A DNA stretch of 64,000 nucleotides from Leisingera aquimarina DSM 24565 (GTDB lineage: Bacteria > Pseudomonadota > Alphaproteobacteria > Rhodobacterales > Rhodobacteraceae). The position numbers and the translations under genes are program-made. The stretch is from NCBI RefSeq assembly GCF_000473165.1, contig NZ_KI421504.1, forward strand, positions 2,205,958 to 2,269,957. Reading direction: 5' to 3'. Under the pieces are notes generated by a model that was given only the letters and a program-made list of their open reading frames with translations, did no database searches and had not been told where the DNA came from. Shown here one piece after another: positions 63,068 to 64,000 of this stretch (position 1 is its first letter; every line of letters begins with the position of its first letter).

Positions 63068-63930
63068 TTAGTGCATGGTTGGCCTTTGGTCTACCGGAAC
63101 AATGGCCTCTGGAGCCGGTGGGCGGTAGCCCAGAGCACTGTGTGGTCGTCTGGTGTTGTAGTGTTTTCTCCAACTTTCGATGATGATCTGGGCTTCCCGC
63201 AGCGAGTAAAAGACCTCACCGTTCAGCAGCTCGTCGCGCATGCGCCCGTTGAAGCTTTCGCAATATCCGTTCTCCCACGGTGACCCGGGTTCGATGAATG
63301 CGGTCTTAGCCCCAACTGCTTTGATCCAGCCTCTGACGGCCTCAGCTATGAATTCGGGGCCGTTGTCAGACCTGATGTAAGCAGGCACGCCCCGAAGAAT
63401 GAACAGGTCGGTCAGAACATCAATGACCTCGGTCGAGTTCAGCTGCCGCCTCACCCGGGTCGCCAAACATTCCCGACTGTGTTCGTCCAGAATATTCAAT
63501 GTCCTGAACGCTCGACCATCGTCTGTTCGATGATGCACGAAGTCGTACGACCAGACGTGATTGCGATACTCTGGCCGCAGCCGAACACACGAACCATTGT
63601 TGAGCCAGAGCCGCCCTTTCTTGGGCTGTTTCATGGGAACCTTTAGCCCCTCTCGCCGCCATAGACGTTCGACGCGCTTGTCGTTCACCTGCCAGCCTGC
63701 GTCTCACAGCAGAGCGGCAATCCGACGGTAGCCATATCGACCATACTGACGTGTCAGCTCGATCATGTCCTCGACCAGGCGGTCTTCGTCAGCACGCCCA
63801 AGTGGCAACCGGCGCTGCGTGGATCGGTGCTGGCCCAAGACGCGGCATACACGGCGTTCGGAAATCTTGATTTGGCTACGCACATGATCGATGCAGGCAC
63901 GGCGGCGCGAGGGGCTCAGAAGTTTCCCTT
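63068..63930 (-). pseudogene. IS3-family transposase OrfB with internal nonsense codon
   Basis: The orfB frame begins within the orfA end through 'KGKLLSPSRRRACIDHV' and continues to 'YGYRRIAALL', where a TGA at 63704-63706 interrupts it. Relatives have Arg here (LLRDAGW), so a CGA to TGA change is likely. After the stop comes the integrase core: '[10 protein letters not shown]' (Asp), '[11 protein letters not shown]' (Asp), '[11 protein letters not shown]' (Glu). The element is therefore not expected to move by itself unless the stop is read through. Confidence 0.82.
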
Positions 63931-64000
63931 TGCGGCCTCTGACAGGATCAGTTTGTCGAGTGTAAGATCTGAAACGGCACGGCGAAGGCGCTCGTTCTCC
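63916..64000 (-). CDS. IS3-family transposase OrfA, C-terminal end (partial)
   Basis: The visible 27 codons read 'ENERLRRAVSDLTLDKLILS...AAKGNF' and stop, the common OrfA C-terminus with its leucine-zipper-like helix. It overlaps orfB by a -1 frame, and AAAGGGAAAC upstream of the stop may be the slippage site that makes the OrfAB fusion. Confidence 0.8.
   Translation of the reverse strand, partial: ENERLRRAVSDLTLDKLILSEAAKGNF

Larger units (their letters stand above)
63034..64000 (-). mobile_element. IS3-family insertion sequence (partial at window edge)
   Basis: Contains the end of orfA, orfB and a probable terminal repeat beginning TGAGCGGCCCCGCTTGAGTG at 63034. The matching other end lies outside the window. 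Confidence 0.82.

Overview
The window looks like the chromosome or a large replicon of an alphaproteobacterium of the family Rhodobacteraceae, probably the Roseobacter group (Leisingera/Phaeobacter-like). This is inferred from the short HisG/HisZ pair next to hisS, the B12-dependent ribonucleotide reductase, XdhB of the same size as the Rhodobacter enzyme, and GC-rich core genes. No species call is possible from sequence alone.

Core block, about 1-26.4 kb, GC-rich. It holds a LysR fragment, an AhpD-like protein, a DUF938 methyltransferase, an FAD oxidoreductase, an aldo/keto reductase and a small lipoprotein. A long minus-strand purine operon follows: xdhA-xdhB-xdhC (xanthine dehydrogenase and its maturation factor), then a BMP/nucleoside-type ABC importer of ATPase, two permeases and a binding protein. 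Next come dnaE, two unknown minus-strand proteins, slyX, the plus-strand histidine block hisS-hisZ-hisG, a DUF1489 gene and nrdJ with a clear terminator.

Accessory island, about 26.4-58 kb. Base composition is visibly less GC-rich, products are mostly unknown, and mobile-element debris is scattered. From left to right: (a) an unknown two-gene operon; (b) a patatin-like lipase with two membrane segments plus a small basic protein; (c) a HEPN-like protein beside an ATPase N-terminal fragment; (d) a 2065-residue STAND NTPase with an N-terminal PD-(D/E)xK-type nuclease, resembling Avs (AVAST) defence proteins, with a 211-residue partner; (e) a complete Tn7-like module tnsA-tnsB-tnsC-tniQ with intact catalytic motifs; (f) an ABC-three-component (ABC-3C) cluster whose alpha/beta-hydrolase effector carries both a frameshift and an in-frame amber stop; (g) a minus-strand unit of TerB-domain membrane protein, BrxD-like ATPase and Lhr/BrxHI-like helicase, followed by a HEPN-like protein. 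This is best read as a defence island associated with a Tn7-like transposon. The transposon ends could not be fixed.

Right block, about 58-64 kb: a glutaredoxin-2-like gene broken by one base in a G5 run, two secreted metallo-beta-lactamase-fold hydrolases with a cupin between them, and a divergent LysR regulator. Then come a solitary MqsA-like antitoxin, a gene start cut off by an IS, and an IS3-family element (partial at the window edge) whose orfB has a nonsense codon.
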